Positions 26,377 through 37,548 of a DNA stretch of 49,774 bases are shown here, piece by piece. Source of the DNA: Proluteimonas flavola. GTDB lineage: Bacteria > Pseudomonadota > Gammaproteobacteria > Xanthomonadales > Xanthomonadaceae. The translations under genes were made by a program, and so were the position numbers. Location: contig NZ_JAIWPU010000051.1 in assembly GCF_021191705.1 (NCBI RefSeq), positions 1 through 49,774 on the forward strand, read 5' to 3'. The first letter of the stretch is position 1, and each line of letters begins with the position of its first letter. The notes under the pieces are model-generated. The model was not told the DNA's origin, searched no databases, and was given only the letters and a program-made list of their open reading frames with translations.

Positions 26377-27402
26377 CTACGCCGACAGCCGCACCAGCAA
26401 CTTCCCGAAGTTCTTCCCGTCCAGCATCCCGATGAACGCCGTCGGCGCGTTCTCCAGGCCGTCGACCACATCCTCCCGGTACCGGATGCGCCCATCCCGC
26501 AACCACTGCCCCATCTCGCGCACGAACTCCGGGTACAGGGCGATGAAGTCGCGCTGGATGAAGCCGCGCACCGTCAGATGACGGGTCAGGATCGTCGCCA
26601 TGAGGTGCGGCACGCGATCCGGGCCGGATGGCGGCGCGGTGTCGTTGTAGTGGGCGACGAGGCCGCAGACGGGAACACGGGCGAAATCGTTGAGCAGCGG
26701 CAGCACGGCGTCGAACACCTTGCCGCCGACGTTCTCGAAATAGACGTCGATGCCGTCCGGGCACGCGGCCGCGAGCTGTTCGGCGAAGTCGTCGGCGCGG
26801 TGGTCGAGGGCGACGTCGAAACCGAGATCGTCGCGCACATGCGCGACCTTGTCCGGGCCGCCGGCGATGCCGACGGCGCGCGCGCCATGCAGTTGCGCAA
26901 TCTGGCCGACGGTCGCGCCCACCGGTCCGCTCGCCGCGGCGACCACCACGGTTTCGCCGTGCTGCGGTTTGCCGATCTCGTGCAGGCCGGCGTAGGCGGT
27001 GAAGCCGGGCATGCCGTGCACGCCGAGTGCGGTCTGCACCGGCAGGCCTGCCGGATCGAGTTTGCGGCGCAGGCTCTCTCCATCGACGACCGCGTGCGTC
27101 TGCCAGCCGGCATGCGCGAGCACCAGGTCCCCCGGCGACCACGCCGGATGCAGCGACTGCACGACCTCGGACACCGTGCCGCCGTCCATGACCTCTCCGA
27201 TCCCGACCGCCGCGGCATACGAGCGGCCGGCGTTCATGCGGCCGCGCATGTAGGGATCGAGCGAGAGCCAATGGTTGCGCAGCAGCACCTGTCCGTTGCG
27301 CGGCACAGGAATCTGGAACGTTTCGACCCGGAAATCCTCGGGCCTGGGCGCGCCTTGCGGTCGCGCGGCGAGGACGATGCGGGTGGCGGTGGAGTTGCCC
27401 AT
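26377..27402 (-). CDS. NADP-dependent medium-chain oxidoreductase (CurA/leukotriene B4 dehydrogenase-like)
   Basis: A 341-residue zinc-free MDR-superfamily enzyme that reduces alkenals or enones with NADPH. Landmarks are HWLSLDPYMRGRM (44-56), GMPGFTAYAGLHEIG (130-144), the dinucleotide loop AASGPVGATVGQ (156-167), YFENVGG and RGFIQRDF. No structural zinc cysteines are present. The ATG at 27402 (MGNSTATRIVLAARPQG) fits family N-termini. An upstream in-frame ATG at 27456 adds poor sequence. It shares strand with the aldo-keto reductase upstream (155 bases), so both could serve in carbonyl detoxification, but they may be transcribed separately. Confidence 0.92.
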   Translation of the reverse strand: MGNSTATRIVLAARPQGAPRPEDFRVETFQIPVPRNGQVLLRNHWLSLDPYMRGRMNAGRSYAAAVGIGEVMDGGTVSEVVQSLHPAWSPGDLVLAHAGWQTHAVVDGESLRRKLDPAGLPVQTALGVHGMPGFTAYAGLHEIGKPQHGETVVVAAASGPVGATVGQIAQLHGARAVGIAGGPDKVAHVRDDLGFDVALDHRADDFAEQLAAACPDGIDVYFENVGGKVFDAVLPLLNDFARVPVCGLVAHYNDTAPPSGPDRVPHLMATILTRHLTVRGFIQRDFIALYPEFVREMGQWLRDGRIRYREDVVDGLENAPTAFIGMLDGKNFGKLLVRLSA

Positions 27403-27557
27403 GGGATCGGCCTGTTCGACTGGATGGCATCCATAGCGCACGCAATCGGGCGTCACGTCAATTTCCGGGCTCGGTTGCCTCGCGGATCATCGCCCGTAGC
27501 GGCTGCCCGGGGGGTCGTTGCGCGAGCGCAAGGGCGCTTCGAAGCCGCGCGCCCCGC

Positions 27558-28508
27558 TCATCCGGCGCTGGCGCCGTCGAGCGCGGCGATGTCGGCCTTC
27601 GACAGCAGCAGCGTGCGCGATGCCGCCAGTTCGCGCAGCTGGGCGACGCTGGTGGCGCTGACGATGGGCGCGGTCACGCCCGGCCGCGCGATCAGCCAGG
27701 CCAGCGCCACCTGCGCGATCGTCGAGGCGTGCCGGCAGGCGACGTCGTCGAGTGCGGCGAGGATGCGCTTGCCGCGCGGATTGAGGTACTGCCTGACGAC
27801 CTGCGCCCCGCGCGCGCTGCTCTTGGCGGCGTCGGCCTCGCTGCGGTACTTGCCGCTGAGGAAGCCGCTGGCGAGCGAGTAGTAGCCGATCACGCCGAGT
27901 CCGTGCGCGCGCGCCAGCGGTTCGAGTCCGGCCTCGTAGCCGGCGCGGTCATAGAGGTTGTACTCGGGCTGCAGCGTTTCAAAACGCGGCAGGTTGTGGC
28001 GCTCGGCCACGTCCAGCGCCTCTGCCAGGCGCGGCGCGGTGTAGTTCGACGCGCCGATCGCACGCACCTTGCCCTGCTCGATCAGCCGCGAGAACGCGCC
28101 GAGCGTGTCTGCCAGCGGCACCGACGGATCGTCCTCGTGCGCCTGGTAGAGATCGATGACATCGGTGCGCAGGCGACGCAGCGAATCCTCGCACGCGGCC
28201 TGGATGTTGGCCGGCGACAGGCCCTTGCGCTGCGGCCACTTGGCGACCTTGGTGGCGATCACCACGCGCTGGCGCTTGCCGCTCTCCTGCAGCCAGCGGC
28301 CGATCAGCGTTTCCGATTCGCCGCCCGCATTGCCGTCGACCCAGGCCGAGTACACGTCGGCGGTGTCGACGAGATTGAGGCCCAGCGCCACGCACTCGTC
28401 GAGCAGCGCGTGCGTCGTCGCCGCGTCGGCGCTCCAGCCGAACACGTTGCCGCCGAACGCCAGCGGCGAGACCCTGAGGCCCGAGCGTCCGAGTTGACGT
28501 TCCGACAT
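27558..28508 (-). CDS. Aldo/keto reductase
   Basis: A 316-residue NADPH-dependent reductase of the AKR superfamily. The catalytic tetrad is visible: Asp48 and Tyr53 in DTADVYS, Lys87 in ATKVAKW and His124 in YQAHEDD. The late IGASNYTAPRL and SLASGFLSGKYRSEAD strings are typical of the AKR11/12-like bacterial group (YajO, YghZ-like). The start at 28508 has AGGAG eight bases upstream. It is divergent from the lipoprotein methyltransferase gene (183-base gap). The physiological carbonyl substrate cannot be inferred. Confidence 0.93.
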   Translation of the reverse strand: MSERQLGRSGLRVSPLAFGGNVFGWSADAATTHALLDECVALGLNLVDTADVYSAWVDGNAGGESETLIGRWLQESGKRQRVVIATKVAKWPQRKGLSPANIQAACEDSLRRLRTDVIDLYQAHEDDPSVPLADTLGAFSRLIEQGKVRAIGASNYTAPRLAEALDVAERHNLPRFETLQPEYNLYDRAGYEAGLEPLARAHGLGVIGYYSLASGFLSGKYRSEADAAKSSARGAQVVRQYLNPRGKRILAALDDVACRHASTIAQVALAWLIARPGVTAPIVSATSVAQLRELAASRTLLLSKADIAALDGASAG

Positions 28509-28691
28509 GGCGCCGCTCCTGGTGTGCGAAAGAATGGCGACAGCTTAGGCAGGCCCCGCGCGCGTCCGACACCGCGGACCGCGCAAAGCAGTGTTCCGGG
28601 ATGGCGCCGATCCGCACGGCACGACCGGCGGCGACGTTCGCCACGCGGCTTGTGGCACCCTTGCGCCCAGTCCGCGTCCGGAGTTCCGCCC

Positions 28692-29546
28692 ATGCAACGC
28701 AGCTTGTCGTTCTGCGCCATCGCCCTGATCGCCCTCGCCGGCTGCGCCAGTGCGCCGCAGGTGCCTGCCGATTCGGCCGCCGACCTCGATTCCAGCAATG
28801 TCGCCCGCCTCGATGCCGCGCTCGCCGGCGACTGGCGCAGCGCCGGGAACCGCGCGCGCGACCAGTACCGCCATCCGCGCGAAACGCTGGCGTTCTTCGG
28901 CGTGCGTCCGGAACAGACCGTCATCGAGATCACCCCCGGCAGCGGCGCGTGGTACGCCGAGGTGCTGGCGCCCTACCTGCGCGAGAACGGCCGCTACATC
29001 GCCGCGATGGTCGACCCGGCGACGGTCGCCGCAGGCCGCGGTCGCGATTACCAGCAAGGCCAGCACGACGGCCTGCAGGCCCGCTTCGACGCCGCGCCCG
29101 CGCAGTTCGACCGTGCGCGCATGGTGCACTTCGATCCGGCCGCGCCGCGCTTCGGCCCGTCGAACTCCGCCGATGTCGTGCTGACGTTCCGCAACGTGCA
29201 CAACTGGCGCATGTCCGGCCAGGCCGAGGCGATGTTCAAGGGCTTCCACGACGTACTGCGCCCGGGCGGCGTGCTGGGCGTGGTCGAACATCGCGCGAAG
29301 GCCGACGTGCCTGCCGACGACCGCAGCGGCTATGTCGGCACCGCGCAGGTCATCGCACTGGCGCAGGCGGCGGGCTTCCGCGTCGCCGGCAGCAGCGAAG
29401 TCAACGCGAACCCCAAGGACACCCGCGACCATCCCAACGGCGTGTGGACGCTGCCGCCGTCGAACCGGCACGAGCCCGACGACGCCGCGAAATACGCGGA
29501 GATCGGCGAGAGCGACCGGATGACGCTGCGGTTCGTGAAGCCGTGA
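28692..29546 (+). CDS. Predicted lipoprotein with a class I methyltransferase fold
   Basis: A 284-residue product with a clear lipoprotein signal (LAGC, Cys18), then a Rossmann methyltransferase domain: VIEITPGSGAWYAEVLAPYL (77-96, motif I), FRNVHNWRMSGQAEAM, and DVLRPGGVLGVVEH (motifs IV-V). This looks like the COG4798-type predicted methyltransferases, which often carry export signals. S-adenosylmethionine is not expected in the periplasm, so either the domain acts on something else or the signal is misread. The ATG at 28692 is the first that gives this N-terminus. Third-position bias is normal. The function is unproven. Confidence 0.85.
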   Translation: MQRSLSFCAIALIALAGCASAPQVPADSAADLDSSNVARLDAALAGDWRSAGNRARDQYRHPRETLAFFGVRPEQTVIEITPGSGAWYAEVLAPYLRENGRYIAAMVDPATVAAGRGRDYQQGQHDGLQARFDAAPAQFDRARMVHFDPAAPRFGPSNSADVVLTFRNVHNWRMSGQAEAMFKGFHDVLRPGGVLGVVEHRAKADVPADDRSGYVGTAQVIALAQAAGFRVAGSSEVNANPKDTRDHPNGVWTLPPSNRHEPDDAAKYAEIGESDRMTLRFVKP

Positions 29547-29552
29547 AGAACC

Positions 29553-29696
29553 GGGATTGGGGATTCGGGCTTCGGAAAAGCCGGGCGTGCTGCGATCTTC
29601 AGGTGCCTTGGCGCTCTGAAGAAGAGCCGGCAGGCGGTGGCGCAAACGTGCGCGACGACCGCTCTTACGAATCCCCACTCCCGAATCCCCAATCCC
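29553..29696. repeat. GGGATTGGGGATTCGGG inverted repeat
   Basis: A 17-base arm at 29553-29569 is repeated as its perfect reverse complement at 29680-29696, with 110 bases between. It fills the gap between the lipoprotein gene and rluE, and the right arm ends eight bases before the rluE ATG. Repeats of this sequence type are common in Xanthomonadaceae chromosomes. Confidence 0.8.
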
Positions 29697-29703
29697 CAAC
29701 CCC

Positions 29704-30288
29704 ATGCTCGTCGCCTTCAACAAACCCTACGGCGTGCTCTGCCAGTTCACCGACCGCAGCATGCCGCCGCGGCCGACGCTGGCGGGCTTCGGTCTGCCGC
29801 CGGATGTGTATGCCGCCGGCCGCCTCGATCACGACAGCGAAGGCCTGCTGCTGCTGACCGACGACGGCACGCTGGCCCACCGCATCACCGACCCGCGCCA
29901 CAAGCTGCCCAAGACCTACCGGGTGCAGGTGGAAGGCGCGCCGACGCCGGACCAGCTGCAGGCGCTGCGTGACGGTGTGACGCTCAACGACGGCCCGACC
30001 CGACCGGCCCGGGCGACGCTGCTCGACCCGCCGCCCGCGCTGTGGCCGCGCGATCCGCCGGTGCGCTTGCGCAAGACCGTGCCCGATGCCTGGCTGGAAC
30101 TGACCATCCACGAGGGCCGCAATCGCCAGGTGCGGCGCATGACCGCGGCGGTCGGCCTGCCCACACTGCGGCTGGTGCGGGTGGCGATCGGCGGATGGAC
30201 GCTGGGCGATCTGACGCCCGGCGCATGGCAGGCGCTCGGCACCGCCGCCCAGCCTGGCGGCATCCGCAGCCGATCGGCTTTCTGGTAA
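29704..30288 (+). CDS. rluE: 23S rRNA pseudouridine 2457 synthase (RluE-type)
   Basis: A 194-residue pseudouridine synthase of the RsuA/RluB/E/F family. The catalytic aspartate is Asp42 in AGRLDHDSEGLLLLT (38-52), and family motif III is EGRNRQVRRMTAAVG (about 139-153). It lacks an S4 domain, as RluE does, and starts MLVAFNKPYGVLCQFTD as expected. RluE makes pseudouridine 2457 in 23S rRNA, by analogy with E. coli. No ribosome binding site is visible because the GGGATTGG repeat occupies the upstream DNA. The next gene starts 67 bases downstream on the same strand. Confidence 0.93.
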   Translation: MLVAFNKPYGVLCQFTDRSMPPRPTLAGFGLPPDVYAAGRLDHDSEGLLLLTDDGTLAHRITDPRHKLPKTYRVQVEGAPTPDQLQALRDGVTLNDGPTRPARATLLDPPPALWPRDPPVRLRKTVPDAWLELTIHEGRNRQVRRMTAAVGLPTLRLVRVAIGGWTLGDLTPGAWQALGTAAQPGGIRSRSAFW

Positions 30289-30355
30289 CGTGCCCCGCGG
30301 ACAGCGTGCGTCCGTCACATGCTGCCTCGCCCCTTCGGGCCTCTCCCGGACCCCA

Positions 30356-31501
<1,146 letters not shown>

Positions 31502-31506
31502 AAAGA

Positions 31507-31527
31507 ACGCGGGCCTGAGGCCCGCGT
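31507..31527. terminator. Terminator after the hybrid kinase
   Basis: ACGCGGGCC-TGA-GGCCCGCGT is a 9-bp perfect stem six bases after the kinase stop codon. It lies between convergent genes, so it may work both ways. No U-run is present. Confidence 0.8.
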
Positions 31528-31578
31528 CCGGTCGACCTGCGCCTGGCCGCATGGCCAGCGCACGGGTGATCCTTCGAC

Positions 31579-31935
31579 TCAGTCTTCGCTGTTCGACGCC
31601 GCCGCGCCGCGACGCGCGGTGGTGCGCTTGCGGGCCGGTGCACGGGTCGGCTCGATACGGCGCGAGCTGCCCTCGACGGCGCCGCCTTCCTTGCGCTTCT
31701 TGTACTGGCGGGCCGCGACCCAGACCAGACCCGCGCCGATCACCGACGCCGCCACGATGGCCGGATTGCGCCGCAGGAAGCCGCCGGCCAGCCTGGTGCC
31801 GGTGCGCGCCGCGCCGAGCGCGACGCCCGTCTGCAGCCACTTCCCGGCGGAATCGGGAATCGCATGACGCAGGCTGTCGCCTGCCTGGCCGACCAGTGAG
31901 AGTGCCTTGTCGGACAACGCTTCGAACTTGCTCAT
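31579..31935 (-). CDS. Small membrane protein with a basic tail
   Basis: A 118-residue protein with a mainly helical first half (SKFEALSDKALSLVGQAGDS), a hydrophobic segment at about residues 59-75 (AIVAASVIGAGLVWVAA) and a Lys/Arg/Ala-rich end. One membrane span with a cytosolic basic tail is the simplest topology, but the orientation is not certain. The ATG at 31935 has AGGTCCTCCC just upstream. I recognise no family. It stands alone between the hybrid kinase and hrpB. Confidence 0.7.
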   Translation of the reverse strand: MSKFEALSDKALSLVGQAGDSLRHAIPDSAGKWLQTGVALGAARTGTRLAGGFLRRNPAIVAASVIGAGLVWVAARQYKKRKEGGAVEGSSRRIEPTRAPARKRTTARRGAAASNSED

Positions 31936-32061
31936 GGGAGGACCTCGGATGTCCGATATGGGATGGACGAGTCTTCGTTACCGGCTGTCGATCCGGCGTG
32001 AGCACTGCGGCCGACGGGTGCCCTCGTTGGGCTGACGTTCTGCAAACGGACGTCCGACGCG

Positions 32062-34614
32062 TCAGGTGCCGCGTGGCTTCGCGCGATGCGTGGCGGGTGC
32101 ATTCCAGGGGTCTTCCGGCCAAGGATGCTTCGGGTACCGCCCCTTCATTTCCTTGCGCACCTCCGGATACGTGCGTTCCCAGAAGCCGGCGAGGTCGCGC
32201 GTGACCTGCAGCGGACGCCCAGCGGGCGACAGCAGATGGATCGTCAGCGGCACGCGGCCGTCGGCAATGGTCGGCGTCTTCGCCAGGCCGAACAGTTCCT
32301 GCAGCTTGACCGCGAGCACCGGCGGCACAGGCGTGCCGTCGGCCTCGATCGCGTAGTCGATCGCGCGCGCCATGCCGGACGGCACGGTGATGCGCACCGG
32401 CGCCATGCGATCGAGCTGCTGCCGCAAGGACCAGTCGACGCCCGACTGCAGTGCACCGGCCAGGGTGTCCGCATCGAGCGCATCAAGCCGCGTCAGACCC
32501 GCGAACGCGGGTCGCAGCCAGACATCGCGCGTCGCCAGCAGCGTTGCATCCGAGAGATCCGGCAGACCGAGTTCGGGCATCCACGCGCGTACCGCCTGCA
32601 CGCGTGCCTGCCATTGCCGCAGACCCTCGCGCCACGGCAGCGCGCCGAGGCCGAGCGCGCCGACCGCATCGCTCAGCGCTTGCGCTGCCTGCGCCGGATC
32701 GACGCGGCCATTCGCGCGCGCGTCGAGGACGATGCCGTCGAAGCGGCGCACGCGCATCCCGACCAGCGCGCGACGCTCGGCGTCCCAGCGCGTCTCGTCG
32801 GCCTCGATGAAGCGCTCCGGCCACTGCCGACGCAGCCGCGCTTCGTCGACCGGCGCACCGCGCAGCAGCAGCGCGTCCTTCGCCTCGTGGCGCAATTCGC
32901 TGGCGACGATCCACGGCTCGCCGCGCAGCGTGCTGTCGTCGAACAGGCGCGCCATGCGGCCGTTGCCGAGCGTGTAGCGCGCAGCGTCACGCGCGTGCCG
33001 ATGGCCGATGCGATCGGGAAACGCATGGGCGAGCAGATCGCCGAGCAGATGCGCCGGTGCGGACGACGGCGGCGCGGTGTCGAGCTTCAGGCGTCGTCGC
33101 CATTGCGTCGCCGCCGCATCGATCGCGGCCAGCGCGCCGCGCTGTGCATCGGCAGGCGTGCGCCCATTGCGGAATGCGGCCAGCGCCTGCCAGCGCGCGG
33201 CCACGCCATCCGAACGTGGTGCGCCCGGCGTTGGCCGCAACGGATCGCGTGCTTCCAGCAATGCGCACAGATCGCAGGCCAGTGCGCGTTCGCCGGCATC
33301 CGCGCCGGCCAGCAGCATCGCCGCAAGCCGGGGATGCGTGCCGAGCGCGAGCATGCGACGCCCGGTCCGGGTGATCGCACCGCGCGTGTCCAGCGCATCG
33401 AGGCGTTGCAGCAGATCGCGCGCGGCGCCCATCGCGCCGGCCGGCGGCGGATCCGGAAACGCCAGCGAGGGATCGCCCCAGGCGGCGAGTTCGAGGGCGA
33501 GTGCGGCGAGATCGACCTGCGCGATTTCCGGTCGCCGCTGCGGTTCCAGCCGCTGCGATTCCGGCCACAGGCGCAAGGCCACGCCCGGCGCGACGCGCCC
33601 TGCGCGGCCGGCGCGCTGGTCGGCCGAGGCCTGCGAGATGGACACGATCTCCAGCCGCGAGAAGCCGCTGTTGGGATCGAAACGCGGTTCGCGCGCCTGG
33701 CCGCTGTCGACGACGATGCGCACGCCGGGCAGGGTCACGCTGCTCTCGGCGACATTGGTCGCCAGCACCACGCGGCGACGGCCATCGGTCGACGGCTGCA
33801 GCACGTGCGTCTGCGCGTCGACCGGCAGCTCGCCGTGCAGCGCCAGCAGTTCGACATCGCCGGGCAACGCGGCTTCGAGCTGCGCGCGGCAGCGTGCGAT
33901 CTCGCGCTGGCCGGGCAGGAACACCAGCGCATCGCCGGGCTGCGTCGCCAGCGCATCGACGAGCACGCGGCGCACCTGGTGTTCGAGCGCCTCGTCGCGC
34001 TTCGGCGGCGCATGCGTCACGGCGACCGGAAAGCTGCGGCCGGCGCTCGACAGCCGCGGCGCGTCGAGCCATTGCGCGATGCGCGCGCCGTCGAGCGTCG
34101 CCGACATCACGACAAGGCGCAGGTCTTCGCGCAGGCCGGTCTGCACGTCGCGCGCGAGGGCGAGGCCGAGATCGCCGGCGAGATGGCGCTCGTGGAATTC
34201 GTCGAACAGGAGCGCGCCGACGTCGGCGAGTTCCGGATCGTCCTGCAGCATCCGCGTCAGGATGCCTTCGGTGACGACCTCGATCCGCGTGCGTGAGCTA
34301 ATGCGCTGTTCGAACCGGATGCGATAGCCGACGAGGCCGCCGACCTCGTCGCCGAGCTGGCGCGCCATGAACGTCGCCGCCGAACGCGCGGCGACGCGTC
34401 GCGGTTCCAGCATCACGATCTTCCGGTCGCCCAGCCACGCCGCATCGCGCAGCGCCAGCGGCACCTGCGTGGTCTTGCCCGCACCCGGCGGCGCTTCGAG
34501 CACCAGGCGCGGATGCGCGGCGAGGCTGGAGACGATCTCCGGCAACAACGACGTGATGGGAAAGACGGGAGAGGCGGCGTGCGTCACGGCGCACAGGCTA
34601 ACGACGTCACGCAT
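32062..34614 (-). CDS. hrpB: ATP-dependent helicase HrpB
   Basis: A large DExH-box helicase (about 850 residues from this start). It has Walker A APPGAGKTTQ (41-50), LEPRRVAARSAA (motif Ia), FDEFHERH (motif II), MSATLDG (motif III), the C-terminal RecA-like motifs (LPGQREI, NVAESSVTLPGV, QRAGRAGRVAPG) and the HrpB-specific C-terminal region ending PKHPWPEDPWNA. HrpB in E. coli is of unclear role in RNA metabolism. Starts are ambiguous: ATGs at 34662, 34632 and 34614 and a GTG at 34587 (MTHAASPVFPIT) are all in frame without a good ribosome binding site. Family N-termini fit the later ones. Divergent from the secreted nuclease gene. Confidence 0.93.
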   Translation of the reverse strand: MRDVVSLCAVTHAASPVFPITSLLPEIVSSLAAHPRLVLEAPPGAGKTTQVPLALRDAAWLGDRKIVMLEPRRVAARSAATFMARQLGDEVGGLVGYRIRFEQRISSRTRIEVVTEGILTRMLQDDPELADVGALLFDEFHERHLAGDLGLALARDVQTGLREDLRLVVMSATLDGARIAQWLDAPRLSSAGRSFPVAVTHAPPKRDEALEHQVRRVLVDALATQPGDALVFLPGQREIARCRAQLEAALPGDVELLALHGELPVDAQTHVLQPSTDGRRRVVLATNVAESSVTLPGVRIVVDSGQAREPRFDPNSGFSRLEIVSISQASADQRAGRAGRVAPGVALRLWPESQRLEPQRRPEIAQVDLAALALELAAWGDPSLAFPDPPPAGAMGAARDLLQRLDALDTRGAITRTGRRMLALGTHPRLAAMLLAGADAGERALACDLCALLEARDPLRPTPGAPRSDGVAARWQALAAFRNGRTPADAQRGALAAIDAAATQWRRRLKLDTAPPSSAPAHLLGDLLAHAFPDRIGHRHARDAARYTLGNGRMARLFDDSTLRGEPWIVASELRHEAKDALLLRGAPVDEARLRRQWPERFIEADETRWDAERRALVGMRVRRFDGIVLDARANGRVDPAQAAQALSDAVGALGLGALPWREGLRQWQARVQAVRAWMPELGLPDLSDATLLATRDVWLRPAFAGLTRLDALDADTLAGALQSGVDWSLRQQLDRMAPVRITVPSGMARAIDYAIEADGTPVPPVLAVKLQELFGLAKTPTIADGRVPLTIHLLSPAGRPLQVTRDLAGFWERTYPEVRKEMKGRYPKHPWPEDPWNAPATHRAKPRGT

Positions 34615-34706
34615 CGGCGTCGATGCGCGCATGCAAGGGTTTGCCCCGGTATCGGTGGTCATCGTGGCCGATTAGATTCGGCCGCTGCACCGTCACCGGA
34701 TCCGCC

Positions 34707-36482
<1,776 letters not shown>

Positions 36483-36501
36483 GGGTGTGGACGCGTGGCG
36501 C

Positions 36502-36683
36502 TTGAAGCCCTCCCCCGCGCGCGGGGCATTGCGCCCTTTACGGGTGGAGGGTTGGGTGGGGGCAAAGGATCAGGGCAGAGCGTCTCTGGTTTCGAGGCAT
36601 ACGAAGACGCACGGCTCTCGCTGTTCGGGCACTGACGGTTCGCCCCCACCCAACCCTCCCCCGTCAACGGGGGAGGGCTTCAA
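36502..36683. repeat. Palindromic intergenic repeat, copy B (long arm / short arm)
   Basis: The outer arms TTGAAGCCCTCCCCC and GGGGGAGGGCTTCAA are perfect inverses. The left arm carries an extra GGCATTGCGCCCTTTACGGG block inside, and the right arm does not (it has CCCGTCAACGGG instead). TTGGGTGGGGGC and GCCCCCACCCAA border a middle of about 80 bases that differs from copies A and C. It occupies the 257-base gap before tatD. Confidence 0.85.
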
Positions 36684-36714
36684 AGCGCCAACGGGCCCGC
36701 CGTCTACAATGCAC

Positions 36715-36720
36715 GCCCCC
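36715..36720 (+). promoter_or_regulatory. Candidate -10 box of tatD
   Basis: GTCTACAATGCA has the same TACAAT box as the tRNA and speE promoters and lies 20 bases before the tatD ATG. No strong -35 is seen, and the leader would be very short. Confidence 0.33.
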
Positions 36721-36739
36721 ACGTGTCCCGCATTCCGCC

Positions 36740-37528
36740 ATGCAGCTGATCGACATCGGCGCCAACCTCACCCACGACAGCTTCGATCACGATCGCGACG
36801 CGGTGCTGCAGCGCGCGCGGGATGCGGGCGTGACGCGCATGGTGATTACCGGCGCCAGTCGTGAACACTCGCCGAAAGCACTCGAGCTCGCCCAGGCGCA
36901 CCCCGCGTTCCTGTACGCGACGGCAGGCGTGCATCCGCATCACGCGGTCGAGTACACCGCGGAATGCGATGCCGAAATGCGTGCGCTGCTCGCGCATCCG
37001 GAAGTCGTCGCGGTCGGCGAATGCGGGCTGGACTACTTCCGCGATTTCTCGCCGCGTCCGGCGCAGCGCAAGGCCTTCGAGCGGCAGTTGCAGATCGCGG
37101 TCGACACCGGAAAGCCGCTGTTCCTGCACCAGCGCGACGCGCACGACGACTTCGTCGCGATCATGCGCGAGTTCGAGGGGCGGATCGGGCCTGCGGTCGT
37201 GCACTGCTTCACCGCCGGCAAGCGCGAGCTGTTCGAGTGCCTCGACCGCGACTGGCACATCGGCATCACCGGCTGGCTGTGCGACGAGCGCCGCGGCCAG
37301 CACCTGCGCGAACTGGTGTCCAACATCCCGGCCAACCGCTTGATGGTCGAGACCGACGCGCCCTATCTGCTGCCGCGTACGCTCAGGCCGCTGCCCAAGG
37401 ACCGCCGCAACGAACCGGCATTCCTGCCGCACATCGTCGAAGAACTCGCGCGCGATCGTGGCGAGGGCGTCGTGGTCACTGCCGAAGCGACGACGGCGAC
37501 GGCGACGGCGTTTTTCCGTTTGCCGTAA
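36740..37528 (+). CDS. tatD: TatD family metal-dependent DNase
   Basis: A 262-residue metallohydrolase of the TatD family (3'-5' exonuclease activity on DNA and RNA in E. coli). It follows E. coli TatD along its length: DIGANLTHDSF at the start, GVHPHH, VGECGLDYFR, HCFTAGKRE, ITGWLCDERRG and ETDAPYLLPRTL. As in E. coli TatD, the first metal motif is of the IGxNLT type and not HxH. It is not linked to tatABC. The 3' end nearly touches convergent uppP (9 bases). Confidence 0.94.
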   Translation: MQLIDIGANLTHDSFDHDRDAVLQRARDAGVTRMVITGASREHSPKALELAQAHPAFLYATAGVHPHHAVEYTAECDAEMRALLAHPEVVAVGECGLDYFRDFSPRPAQRKAFERQLQIAVDTGKPLFLHQRDAHDDFVAIMREFEGRIGPAVVHCFTAGKRELFECLDRDWHIGITGWLCDERRGQHLRELVSNIPANRLMVETDAPYLLPRTLRPLPKDRRNEPAFLPHIVEELARDRGEGVVVTAEATTATATAFFRLP

Positions 37529-37532
37529 GGCG

Positions 37533-37548
37533 CCGGATCAAAATCCGG
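37533..37548. terminator. Short hairpin at the tatD/uppP convergence
   Basis: CCGGAT-CAAA-ATCCGG forms a 6-bp stem that overlaps the uppP stop codon. It is short and lacks a U-run, so this is only a candidate bidirectional stop. Confidence 0.3.

Noticed and set aside
27729..28691. Upstream extension of the methyltransferase-fold lipoprotein
   Set aside because: The frame is antisense to the aldo/keto reductase. The signal peptide starts at 28692.
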